The translations under genes were made by a program, and so were the position numbers. A DNA stretch of 64,000 nucleotides from Diphasiastrum complanatum (taxonomy: Eukaryota > Streptophyta > Lycopodiopsida > Lycopodiales > Lycopodiaceae): assembly GCA_029204225.1 (NCBI GenBank), contig CM055102.1, positions 1,574,854 to 1,638,853 on the forward strand, given 5' to 3'. Shown in pieces: positions 32,626 through 42,874 of the stretch (position 1 is the stretch's first letter; each line of letters starts with the position of its first letter). The notes beneath the pieces are model-generated. The model saw only the letters and a list, made by a program, of their open reading frames with translations, was not told where the DNA came from and did not search any database.

Positions 32626-33236
32626 TACAATAATAGAGTAGAATATGTAGATAGAGGAGATTGTGGAGTTCCAGAGATTAGTGCGATCATAAGAGATCAG
32701 ACCATAGATAGAATACTAATAGACTCAGGATCTAGTATCAACCTAGTAACAAAAACAATGGTTAAAGAATTAGGACTAGAAAACCAAATACAACCTATCA
32801 CTTATCACGAAATCCATTTAGCGGACACGACTAAATGTATACCAATAGGCGAGCTAAAAGGTATTAATGTAGTTATAGAGACAAAGATATTTGTTATGAA
32901 TTTCCTTGTCATAAATCCAGTAGATACACCACCTTATTTGATATTATTTGGAAGACCATGGTTATATCAAGTAGATGCTATTATAAATTGGTCTACCAAA
33001 CAAATATTTTTTTCAAGTATTCTCACAGCCAGTCCAATAGCTGGTCACCTTTTGAGATGGGGTGAGGCGTGCTAGACCTGCTGAATCATGGATCAATTTC
33101 ATAGAATGCTATGAGATTGACGAGGAAGTAGACATACCGACAACATCCAAGTCGAGAGAAGTTCTGGGTGGAACCAGAGCAAGTCTGACCGAGGGGATGG
33201 TAGATAAAATAGATTATGTAGAAAAAAGAAATTAAT
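32626..33236 (+). pseudogene. pol: Gyp-B second protease domain (PR2) and linker
   Basis: Joined to 27320 across the Cop-C target duplication, the frame continues through NNRVEYVDRGDCGVPEI into a second retropepsin-like domain: IDRILIDSGSSINLVTKTMV with active-site DSG, IHLADTTKCIPIGELKG, and LFGRPWLYQVDAIINW (intact GRPW, unlike PR1). A frameshift near 33050 leads into a short acidic linker (WINFIECYEIDEEVDI). Gyp-A has only one protease remnant at the comparable place. Confidence 0.8.
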
Positions 33237-33248
33237 AAAGGTAAAACT

Positions 33249-34172
33249 TTGAATCTATATAAACACCAATTGAACCAAGTACGTGAAGGGTATATATTGC
33301 TTCCTCAAAAATACCAAAATGTGTTTGCTTGGTCGATGGATGATTTAATAGGTATACCTGTTAAATGGGGTGAACATAGAATAGATCTCATTCAGGGAAC
33401 AATACTTGTTAGGCAGCACCAATATAGATTGAATCCAAAGTACTCCTTATTAGTAAAAGACGAATTAGATAGATGTCTTAGAGCGGGTATTATATATCTT
33501 GTTCTAAGCAGTGAGTGGGTGTCACCAATAGTTATAATACCTAAGAAGAAGGCGGGCAAGATTAGAGTTTGTCAGGATTTTAGAAAACTAAATACTGCCA
33601 CAGCAAAAGATTATCATCTTCTGTCGTATACAGATACTATTCTTGACCAAGTAGCAGGACATGAACGTTATAGTTTTTTAGATGGATTCTCAGGTTATAA
33701 CCAAGTTTTTATAAAAGAGGAAGATAGATCCAAAACTACTTTCACCATTGATTGGGGGACGTATGCATATACGCGAATGCTCTTTGGTCTTTGTAATGCA
33801 CCTGCCACATTCCAACGTATGATGACCAATATTTTTCAAAATTTTTTAAGAAAGTTTTTAGAAATTTTTATGGATGACTTTTGTGTCTATTCATCAACTA
33901 AAAACCATTTAGATGCATTAGAGAAAACATTGAGAAGATGTCAAGAGACATCTCTTAAACTGCATCCAGCTAAGTGTTACCTTGGGATGAGGGAAGGCAT
34001 CATTTTAGGGCATAAAATTTTGAAGGATGGTATACAAGCCGACATCAAAAAAATAAAAATGATTTTAGAATCATTAGAACCAACCAATTTAAGAGAGCTT
34101 AGAGGTTTTCTAGGACATGTAGGTTACTATCAGAGGATAATTAAAAATTATGCTATAATAGTAACTCCTTAA
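33249..34172 (+). pseudogene. pol: Gyp-B reverse transcriptase
   Basis: About 307 codons of gypsy RT, well preserved: QKYQNVFAWSMDDLIGIPVK, QYRLNPKYSLLVKDELDR, EWVSPIVIIPKKKAGKIRVC, YSFLDGFSGYNQVFI, LFGLCNAPATFQRMM, and the catalytic EIFMDDFCVYSS. It continues to LRELRGFLGHVGYYQR and stops at 34170, where a frameshift separates it from RNase H. The frame may originally have been continuous with the proteases upstream. Confidence 0.85.
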
Positions 34173-34765
34173 CAAGTTTACTAAAAAAATCTGTTGAGTA
34201 CCATTGGACACAGGACCATCAGCAAGCTTTTGATTAATTGAAACAGTCATTAGCACAAGCCACTGGGGTTAGACCTCCAAATTGGGCTAAAAAGTTCCAT
34301 GTATATGTAGACACATCATCTTTTGCGATAGGTGTAATGCTTAGTCAGAAAGATGACCAAAATATAGATTATCCAATTTACTATGCGGGGAGGCAACTCG
34401 CTGCATCAGAAAGGAATTATTCTGCTACAGAGCAAGAAGCACTAGGGATGATTTATTCAGTAAAGAAATTTAGACATTACCTTTTAGGATACCCTTTTGT
34501 TTTTCACGTAGATCATTACGGATTAAAACATTTAGTGAATAAACCTGATCTTTCAGGTAGAATAGCTAGATGGGTATTATTATTAGATGAGTTTAATTAT
34601 GAAGTAGAATTAAGAAGAGACAAGGATCATCAAAATGCCGACTATATATCCCGCCTCCAAACAAAAAATCAATCAGGACCCATTTTTGATGAATTTCCAA
34701 ATGAACATATAATGTGTATTCAATCAAAAACATCAATTTATAGGGACGTAATTAATTTTTTATAG
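34173..34765 (+). pseudogene. pol: Gyp-B RNase H
   Basis: Gypsy RNase H: KKFHVYVDTSSFAIGVMLSQ, YYAGRQLAASERNYSATEQE, YPFVFHVDHYGLKHLV and DHQNADYISRL. The D-E-D residues appear present (VDTSS, TEQEAL, HVDH). Preceded by a frameshift with in-frame stops at about 34170-34235. Ends with a stop at 34763 where the integrase lead-in begins. Confidence 0.8.
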
Positions 34766-35955
34766 GACCAGATATATCCTGAACATTTTAATAAACAACA
34801 AAAAACTGTATTTCTTTCTAAGATAGGACCTTACACGATTGTAAATAGTATATTGTATAAATTAGGAGCTGACGATAGTCTTCGTCGATGTTTAGAACCA
34901 ACCGAGACAACCGTTGTAATAAGTGCATTACATGAGGAAGATTTGGGGGGTCACTATGCTCTTAAAAATACTGCAAAATTTTTTTTCAATGCTAAATATT
35001 GGTGGCCTACCGTCTATAGAGATGTTAAATTATTCATTAAAAAATGTGATGCATGCCAGAGGATGGAGAAATCCAGCTTCGCAACACATTGGCCGCTTAC
35101 TCCAATTATTCCCTTAGCACCCTTTGAGAAGTGGGGGATAGATTTTGTAGGGCCTATTAAACCGATCACGCGTAAAACTCATCGTCATTACATACTCGTT
35201 GCCACGGACTATGCTACCAAGATGGTAGAGGCCAAAGCCACAATTAAAAACGATGCTAAGAATGTAGCGAAGTTTCTATTCCAAAACATTATCACTCGAT
35301 ATGGTTGTCCCTTAGAACTCGTTAGCAATAGGGGAACCCATTTTCTTAATTAGACCATAGAAGTCGTGTTGTCATATTTTTCTATTACACATCGTCAAAC
35401 ACTCCATATAATCCAAAAGCAAATGGACTTACAGAACAGGCAAATGGAATTCTATGTAAAATTTTGAATAAAGTAACGGAAACACATTCTTCTGATTGGG
35501 ATCAGAAGTTATCATCTGTCTTATGGGCATATAGAACTGCTGAAAAGATTACAACTAGGCAGACTCCATACTGATAGAAATTGAAGTTTCGACGTTTCGC
35601 ATTAGTAATAAAGAGCGAATGGATGAACACGATAGTCTCCAGGAGCGGATGATTTCTTTGACGCAACTGGAAGAGGATCGTCGTCTTTCATTAATCGAGA
35701 CCGAACGAATTCAGAATAAAAAGAAAAGAAATTTTTGATCAATCCATCAAGAAAATAGAAATTAAACAAGGGGACTATGTGCTTCTGTATGATAACAGAC
35801 ACATGTTGTTTTCTGAGAAATTACATACCAGATGGATGGGACCGTATAAAGTTATAGAAGTTTTCAATAATGGATCACTTCAGTTAGCTTATCTCCAAGG
35901 ACATTTACTTGACACTCGAGTAAATGGTTCAAGGGTGAAGCGCTACTATGACTAA
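34766..35955 (+). pseudogene. pol: Gyp-B integrase with altered catalytic Asp
   Basis: Zinc-binding region (HEEDLGGHYA, then CDACQRMEKSS) is present. In the core the first Asp is present (WGIDFVGPI) and the Glu block is present (NPKANGLTEQANG), but the second Asp block reads LVSNRGTHFLN with Asn where Asp is expected. Stops lie near 35351 and 35572. The C-terminal part (about 35590-35955) has QGDYVLLYDNR, KLHTRWMGPYKVIEV and RVNGSRVKRYYD. No ORF3 follows directly; 36 kb onward is noncoding and then Cop-D. Confidence 0.85.
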
Positions 35956-36433
35956 TGTCCGATACATCAGTTTTTTAAGACCGTCATTTTTTGTCCAATT
36001 ATTATTATTTTTATTTTTTTTACCGAAGTATTAGCGAAAATGCCAAAACTAGTTTACATAGCGAAAATGCCGAAGCATGCTGCATTGTTTGTATTGCGGA
36101 AAACCCGCCTTCGCTACATTTTATACTTTGCGAAAAACCGACACTACATTGGAATTTACCATTTTAGAAATACAAAAAATGCGACACTTACTTTCACATT
36201 TTTTGGGATTTTCTACCTTCCGACACCTTCGAATTTTTCGCATAATAATTTTTGCTTTGATTTACCAAGCGAAGCATTTGTGTATTTTGTTTATTTATTT
36301 ATTTATTTATTTTTGTTTTTAGGACTAGCCACTTTATTATTGAGTATGTACCTTCAAAACAAAGGACACGCTTCCATTCAATATTAGTCTAATCCATCGA
36401 AATACCATCAATACGCCTAAAACCTCAAACACT
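35956..36433 (+). other. AT-rich noncoding region after Gyp-B pol
   Basis: Repeated words (AGCGAAAATGCC twice, GCGAAAAACCGACAC, AATGCGACAC) resemble those in the dispersed repeats at 1062 and 13752. A (TTTA)n run lies at about 36290-36315. No coding sequence seen. It ends where the Cop-D LTR begins. Confidence 0.5.
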
Positions 36434-36638
36434 TGTGCCACCTAGTCTTTTCATGCATTAAATGTGGCATGCAAAGTACAAATGGCAATTCCTATGGTAG
36501 CTCGAGTTTCTACTTCTACCTACCTTGAATATTTTATTCTAAGATGGGTCTTTACTAAGCCAAAAGAGCTTAATTCATCTTTGACATTTTTAGGACCCCT
36601 AATCACCACATTAGATAGATTTTTCCAATATTTTGACA
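36434..36638 (-). repeat. Cop-D 3' LTR (probably partial)
   Basis: Plus-strand ends TGTGCCACCTAG and CCAATATTTTGACA. Matches 40308-40526 with few changes apart from a short duplication (TTTGGCATTTAATC) in the other copy. Confidence 0.8.
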
Positions 36639-36648
36639 CTCTTCCTAA
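36639..36648 (-). other. Cop-D polypurine tract
   Basis: Minus strand TTTTTAGGAAGAG followed by the LTR start TGTCAAAATATTGG. Confidence 0.7.
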
Positions 36649-38305
36649 AAATGTATCGAATGTGGATCAAGCATTGATCTTGAGATAAGACCAAGATTAG
36701 ACCTATGCTTTGAGAAGGCACTTTTGCAAAGTGGCTTTGTGAGAAGATCAGCAATACATGAAGATGTGTCGACATGTTCCAAGTTGATTTCACCTCCAAT
36801 GAGCTTTTCCCTTACAAAATGGTGTGCAACTTCTATATGCTTGCTTCTTGCATGAAAAATAGGATTGTTTGCAAGAGCTTGTGCCGATATGTTGTCACAT
36901 TTGATCAAGGGAAGATCATCCTCTTTGATGCATTTTAGCTCCATGATTAACCTCTTGATCCAAAGCACCTCACAAGAAGATAGAGATATGGTATCTTGCT
37001 TCTTTGAAAGCTAAGACACAAGATTGCCTCCAAGAAAGATAGTATATGCATTAATGGACTTTCGATCCATTTTATCACTTGCAAAATCGGAATCCAAATA
37101 GCCAACAATGGTTAGATTTTCATTCTTGTACAATAAACCATAATCTTGAGTAGAAGATACATATCTTAGAACTCTCTTGGCCATCTTCCAATGTTGGATC
37201 TTAGGATCTTGCATAATTTGACTCAATTTGTGCACACAATAACTCAAATCAGGTGTAGTGATAGTAAACCAAATTAAAGAGCCTATAAGACTCCTATAAA
37301 GTGTGATGTCCTCGAAGGATCTTTCATCACCTTTAATAGGATCTTTTACATGTTGCTCCATGGGAGTATCAATGCCTTTACAATTTTGTATATTGAATTT
37401 TCTCAACATAGAAAAGACATATCTAGATTGACAAATAAAAGCATACTCTTCATGAAAATCAATCTCAAGGCCTAAAATGTAATGGATCTCTCCTAGATCT
37501 TGCATTTTAAACTCTCTTCCTAATGCATCTTTAGTTTCTTGAACTAGCATTAAAAAACTTCCACTAAGAATAATGTCATCTACATAGATTAGAAGAATGA
37601 CAATATTACTACCATCAATCTTTAAGTACATAAAGGGATCATAGTCACTAAGCACAAATCCTAATGAAAGTAGAAAGTTGTTGATTCTTGAATACCATGA
37701 TCTAGGTGCTTGCTTCAAGCCATAAAGACTTATAAATAGCAAACACACCTTAGATTTATCCTTGATAGATCCTTGAGATTGTTCCATGTATATCTCCTCC
37801 TCAAGATAGCCATTCAAAAAAGCGTTGGAGACATCAAGTTGATACAATTTCCACTTAAAAAATAAGGCAAGAGAGATTATGAATCCTATTGTCACCATCT
37901 TTGCTACAGGAGCAAAGGTTTCTTCATAGTCAAGGCCATATATTTGTGCAAAGCCTTTAGCACATAATCTTGCCTTGTACTTGTTGATGGAGCCATCATG
38001 ATTGTACTTGATCTTGAACACCCACTTGCATCCAATGATATGCATGTAAGGTGATGGATCCACTTTTCTTGAGTTTCTTTTTGGAATCACAATTTGAGAA
38101 GGTATCTCCTCCTCAATCCTTGGCCATGTGTGGTTGGTGATCAAGGCATCATATTCAATCTTCATGGCCTCATACCACTCCTTGGTATTGAGGGCTTTTT
38201 GGACATCTTTGGGCTCCTCGTGAGAAACAAAATAAGCATAAGTGGAATCAAGATCCACTTGTTTTCCTTTGTCATCATAAGTGAGCCTCTTAGGCTCGGA
38301 TCTCT
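36645..38305 (-). pseudogene. pol: Cop-D RT and RNase H
   Basis: Nearly complete copia RT in one frame: WYEAMKIEYDALITNHTW, GCKWVFKIKYNHDGSINKYK, LCAKGFAQIYGLDYEETFAP, QLDVSNAFLNGYLEEEIYME, YGLKQAPRSWYSRI, catalytic YVDDIILSG, LGLEIDFHEEYAFICQSR. RNase H follows (SDFASDKMDRKSINAYTI, IKCDNISAQALANNPIFHAR, IADLLTKPLCKSAF). A stop at 37012 and a small deletion (SLSSCE joined to VLWIKR, losing the AEY.AL block with a catalytic Glu) inactivate RNase H. RT itself looks intact. Confidence 0.9.
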
Positions 38306-39091
38306 CCCATCAATGAAAGTTACAAAGCAAGTAGCACCACCCTTTCTCTTTGAAGATGAGAAGTGCACATCCGAGTGTATGAGCTCTAATGGATGTGTAG
38401 TCTTGATGGATGACTTTGAAAAAGGCTTCTTATGAGACTTAGATATGGCACAAGCCTCACGTGGCTTGAAATTCTTGGAGATAAGATTAGGCAAGCCAAT
38501 AGCTTTGGCTTTCTTGACCATGGACACCATAGAATTATAGTTAGGATGTCCCAACCTTCTATGCCATAGTTCCTCCAAAGACATATGAGAAGCAAAAGCA
38601 CTATCACAAGAGTTAGGATACTCTTTGGGATCAAGCTTGTAGATTCCACCATATCTAGAACCAAATGCAAGGATCTCATCATGCTTCTTGACTGTACATG
38701 TATCAACATTGAAATTCACATCTAGTCCACTATCAAACAATTGCCCAACACTAATAAGATTTTTTGTTAACTTAGGAACAAAAAGTACTTTAGACAGAGA
38801 AAGAACTTTTGATGATGAAAGCTTTAAGGGAATGGTCCCTATGCCTTCAATAGCACACTCATGATCATTTGCTGTGTAGATGGACTTCTTGGCTCCTTCA
38901 TAACGTGTCATGGATGAAAAAGAATGCTTGGAGCTACACATATGAGAGGAAGCTCCACTATCGATATACCATGAACCATCCTTCTTGAAAGGTGATGGAG
39001 AAAAACTCAAGACCATAAGAGATCCCTCTCCATCACTTGCATGAGCATCTTCTTGGTGGCATAATGCCCCTTCTTGCCACAAAAGAAACAC
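38306..39091 (-). pseudogene. pol: Cop-D protease and truncated integrase
   Basis: Protease (WYIDSGASSHMCSSKHSFS), pre-integrase (LWHRRLGHPNYNSMVSMV, ACAISKSHKKPFSK) and the first integrase strand (LELIHSDVHFSSSKRKGGAT, CFVTFIDG). At 38310 the frame jumps to the region just before RT (SEPKRLTYDDKGKQ), so the rest of the catalytic core, with its second Asp and its Glu, is gone. A frameshift separates it from gag. Confidence 0.85.
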
Positions 39092-39900
39092 TTGATGTTT
39101 TTCTTCTTCTTATTGGATGTGAAAGCTTGAGAGGACTCATCCTCTTCTCCTTTCTCCTTGGAAATAAGATTGTTCTTGCTTGAAGAGGGTTGGTGTTGAT
39201 TTTTACTTCTTGTCTTGTGCTTGTCTTTGGTAAAGAGAGCTTTACCATCAATGTTGAGAGATAGTCTTTCCATTTCCAAGAGCTTATACTCTTGTCTTGA
39301 TTCTTCAGAAATGAGCACACTTTGGAGTGCTTCCAAACTTGGTAGCTCCTCGTTAATGGCATAACTATGAACAAGGTTGTCATATTCCTCCTTTAATCCA
39401 TTAAGTATGACTTGAACAAGTTCATTTTGGTTGATGGAGTCTCCTATGCATGACAATTCTTTATGACGGTCTTTAACTCTCATTACATAAGTTGAAGCAC
39501 ATTCATCACTTCTTTGTACACTTTGAAAAATCTGGTTTTTTAGTGTTAGAAGTCTAGAAGTATTCTTTGCCTCATAGATGGACTTTAGAGTATCCCAAGC
39601 ATCTTTGGCATTAGTACAAGCACCAATTTCTCTTTAGATGTCATTTGAGACATTCATCTTAATATAATGCAGAGCCATCCTAGCTCTCTTTTTGTACTTT
39701 GGAATTTCTTGAGGAATTTGTGGTTCTTCTTCAATTCCAAGTACAATATCCATCACATCTTGTAGAATTAAGACAGATTCCATCCTAACCCTCCAAATTG
39801 AGTAATTGGAGGCTGATAGTCTTTCACTTGCTTCTAATAGAAAGACACCCATTGAAGTCATAAAGAATGATGGAAATAAAATGAGATGGATGAAAAAATT
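39007..39900 (-). pseudogene. gag: Cop-D gag
   Basis: UBN2-type copia gag: MTSMGVFLLEASERLSASNY, MALHYIKMNVSNDI then a stop near 39636, then GACTNAKDAWDTLKSIYEAK in the same frame, LVQVILNGLKEEYDNLVHSY and the zinc knuckle CFFCGKKGHYA with a frameshift inside the knuckle. Confidence 0.85.
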
Positions 39901-40307
39901 GTTTATCTTCTCACTATAGGAACCAATCAAGGGTACAAAACCAAATCCTATGTAAGACTAAGCAAAAAAATGTGAGATAGATCTCACTAGCTTGACAATC
40001 TCTCTAAAACAAGATTTGAATTTTAAAAAAAGATGAAGTATGGCAAAAGTTATGGTACGTGAAATTCAGATACTCCAAAAAATGTCAAATTGACTCAAAT
40101 ACAATCTATTTGTATGAAACAAAGAGAGAGGGCACAAAGAGCTTGTCTCCAAATTTGCATTACACACAAATTTCATCATTTTCTCAATGTGAGTACATCA
40201 CATATATATAGATCCATGGACTCTCCTCCTACTTTGAGTTGAATTGGAGTTATGAATCCACCTCTCAAGCTATCTAGACCTATTCAAGACACCTCACTAT
40301 GTCTAAT
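39901..40307 (-). other. Cop-D leader and possible LTR extension
   Basis: Noncoding. Shares CTCTCACTATAGGA-type and TTGACTCAAATACAAT words with the Cop-B leader. CATATATATAG near 40200 may be the TATA element of the 5' LTR. No PBS recognised. Confidence 0.5.
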
Positions 40308-40526
40308 TGTGCCACCTAGTCTTTTCATGCATTAAATGTGGCATGCAAAGTACAAATGGCAATTCCTATGGTAGCTCGAGTTTCTACTTCTACCTACCTT
40401 GAATATTTTATTTTAAGATGGGTCTTTACTAAGCCAAAAGAGCTTAATTCATCTTTGGCATTTAATCTTTGGCATTTATAGGACCCCTACTCACAACATT
40501 AAATAGATTTTGCCAATATTTTGACA
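40308..40526 (-). repeat. Cop-D 5' LTR (shared part)
   Basis: Matches 36434-36638. Ends CCAATATTTTGACA at 40526 on the plus strand. Confidence 0.8.
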
Positions 40527-40690
40527 CCAGCATCAAGACCAGGAAATTACACATCATCAGAGGCTGGCCAAAGAAAAAGAAAGAGAGACAGTGGAAATCA
40601 AATCCACAATGGTCGGGCAGAAGACCACTCTGGAAGAGGTCCAGTAGCAGCTGAAGCACCAGATGGTCCAAATTGACCAAGTACGAGATG
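40527..40690 (+). other. Short fragment with coiled-coil-like coding, unassigned
   Basis: Plus-strand reading includes VGQKTTLEEVQ.QLKHQMVQ with one stop, loosely like the coiled-coil ORF3 of nearby gypsy elements. Too short to assign. It separates Cop-D from the Cop-H LTR. Confidence 0.3.
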
Positions 40691-41480
40691 TGTCAAAAAT
40701 GGTGAGCTCCTACAACTTTGTCGCAGCACGAACAAGACACAAAGGTTGAACAATTCACGACAATCAACATGACTTTGACTCGAAGCACAAACGAGAACAA
40801 TTTGCAATAGTCAACGTGTCTTTGACTTGAAGCACGAACGATTTGCGAATCAATTGCGAATCGCAAACACCCCTCCAGGACCGCAAAGCCGAAAAAGGGA
40901 CGCGAAACGAAAAGTACGAAAAGAACAAAAAGAATGAAAGCAAACGGGAGATTACAAAACAGACGAAGGAAAATCTTTCGCGCTGCCAGCTGGCAGCTCA
41001 ACGGGCTTCATGCCCAGTTGAAACGAGTAGCAATGACACAGACTAACTAACTAGTTGATTAGCGTTAACTAGTGATGTGACTCTATGTTTAGCTATCTTG
41101 TAAACTCCACATAGTGGAGGTAAAAACGATCCTCTCTGGATCATAATGTAAGTAGTGAATACAGAGATCTGTAAGAGAGAGAGAGAGATGTAGCGAATAG
41201 AGTAAGAAAGTAAGGGCACCATAGTTGTGTATGAAAGTCGGCCAACGAGCAGAACACAGCGAAAGAGTAGAATGTCATTCTGCCAACGAGCGTGACATTG
41301 ACGAATTCACTCTAAACTAAATCTGATAATTCAGTTACTCTATTTTTGTGCATCTTGTCTTGTGCTATGTATAATGATTGCTAGAATAGAATATGTTCTG
41401 TGATGCGTAGTCGAGTGTCTGGGATCCTGCAAGGGCATCCGCACAAAAGAAAATTAAAAGACAAGAGCTTGTTCGTGACA
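40691..41480 (+). repeat. Cop-H 5' LTR
   Basis: Starts TGTCAAAAATGG, ends GTTCGTGACA, matching 2099-2802 over its length. A (GA)n run lies at about 41179-41192. A PBS follows at 41537, so it is a 5' LTR on the plus strand. Confidence 0.8.
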
Positions 41481-41536
41481 AAGAAGACGAAGTGAGGACG
41501 AACACAAATCAGTCCCACGCACGCGCTCCTGCAACA

Positions 41537-41549
41537 TGGTATCAGAGTC
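41537..41549 (+). other. Cop-H primer binding site
   Basis: TGGTATCAGAGTC, one change from the standard plant copia PBS. It lies 56 bp from the LTR end defined by comparison with 2802, which is unusually far; either the 3' LTR copy at 2802 is truncated or the spacer is real. A 7-bp hairpin (ACTACTG...CAGTAGT, 41561-41580) follows. Confidence 0.7.
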
Positions 41550-41601
41550 AACAGGTAGTCACTACTGATATCCCAGTAGTGATTCTTTCAGACAACACAA
41601 T

Positions 41602-41670
41602 ATGGTTATGACAATCTAGACCAAAGTAGCAATTAGTCTCGATGGTGCAAATTACAGTGAATATGATAAA
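41602..41670 (+). pseudogene. gag: Cop-H gag start
   Basis: Reads VAISLDGANYSEYDK after an in-frame stop, the standard copia gag opening (L.G.NY..W). It merges at 41650-41670 into gypsy coding sequence in another frame, so the rest of gag was displaced. Confidence 0.55.
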
Positions 41671-42775
41671 TGTAGCATGGTTGTCAACAGAGCCGATTGA
41701 GAACCCAGTGGATGATGATCTAGTCCCTTGGCAACATGTTTTAACTTATAATAAGGAGATTGAGCTCACTGATGAACAAGTCCTACACCACATGGACCCA
41801 AGTCGTTACGGAACCAAAAAGGTACCAGCTCAACCACCACAAAGGTCTGCTATGGCGAAAGTCTCAAGGATCGAACCACCCAAGACACCTACGAATAAGA
41901 AGAATTAGTTGAAGCAACGCTACAACCAAGTGATCCGATGGAGTGACCTACCCGAAGAGGCAATAGCTACAGTAGACGTTGATATTCGCAACCATGAGGC
42001 GAATGTCACAACAGTCCCAAAGAAAGACAACAAGGATGAACCCATCGAAATGACAAAAAAGAGCAAGAAGAAGGTGTTGGATTCCTTGAAGTCAATCAAG
42101 TTGTACTCAGATACAGTGTCATCTTCTACACAGGTGACAAAAAATAAAAAAATGACCAGTCGAGCCAGGATCAATATGCTGAAAGAGAAATCTCGACGAG
42201 CTCTAGTTCAAGAGATGTCTGATACTTTCAAGAACTATACATTGGACGACGTGGTAATCATGATGCCGCAAGCCCAACGAGAACCTGATCAAAGTCAGGC
42301 ACCAGCGGAAGAAGTCTTCAAGGGACCTGCGCGAACACAGCCGATGAATCTTGCGGAACTAGGAGAAGAAAAAAGGATAGTGCATGTGGGAGAGCAGTTA
42401 ATTCCCACGCAGTTCAAGAGACTACGGTCCTTGTTGGTGGAATATAAAGACTGTTTTGCCTGGAGCTATAGTGATCTAAAGGGCCTTCCGCCAACAGTAG
42501 TCCAACACACCATACGTTTGGTGGACGGAGCAATCCCCAACGTAAAGCATTACTACCGCTGCAACCCAAATTATACAGAACTGATCAAGCAAGAGTTGCA
42601 AAAACCTATGAATGCAGATTTCATTTACAAAATCGAACACACGAAATGGGTATCGTCGATAGTTATAGTACCCAAGAAGAATGGCAAAATGCGTATCTGT
42701 GTGAATCTGAAGGCGCTTAATGTAGTCACCAAGAGGGACCATTTTTCTTTATCATTTATGGAAAGTGTTCTCGAT
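41650..42775 (+). pseudogene. pol: Gyp-C pol: post-protease region and start of RT
   Basis: Two consecutive frames (break at 41908) are homologous in order to Gyp-D: LTDEQVLHHMDPSRYGTKKV matches its SDEQALSFFDPQCYGERRL; YTLDDVVIMMPQAQ and VHVGEQLIP follow; then RT: YKDCFAWSYSDLKGLPPTVV, YRCNPNYTELIKQELQ, KWVSSIVIVPKKNGKMRICV, MESVLDTLV. It stops at 42775 where the Cop-E LTR remnant begins. The rest of RT, RNase H and integrase are absent; ORF3 of the same type appears beyond Cop-E. Confidence 0.8.
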
Positions 42776-42861
42776 ACATTGGTAAAATTGACAGTGTATT
42801 TCTCTTTCTAACCAAAGATCATTCAAGTAGATTGGATCTTAAGGATTCAAAATCTTTCACA
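42776..42861 (+). repeat. Cop-E 5' LTR remnant
   Basis: Matches the last 86 bp of the 3' LTR (ACATTGGT.AAATTGA through ATCTTTCACA). The junction to gypsy RT coincides with an ACATTGGT-type microhomology. Confidence 0.85.
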
Positions 42862-42874
42862 TGGTGGCAGAGCT
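42862..42874 (+). other. Cop-E primer binding site, variant
   Basis: TGGTGGCAGAGCT directly after the LTR end CACA. It differs from the TGGTATCAGAGCC of other copias here at two central bases. Confidence 0.7.

Larger units (their letters stand above)
36434..40526 (-). mobile_element. Cop-D: copia element with integrase-core deletion
   Basis: Paired terminal repeats (36434-36638, 40308-40526), a polypurine tract next to the left one, and gag, protease and RT/RNase H on the minus strand. I could not find a target duplication or a standard PBS, so the outer LTR parts may be truncated; the right LTR may extend down to about 40190. The integrase core is deleted near 38310 and 13 or so residues of RNase H are missing near 36980. 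Confidence 0.85.
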
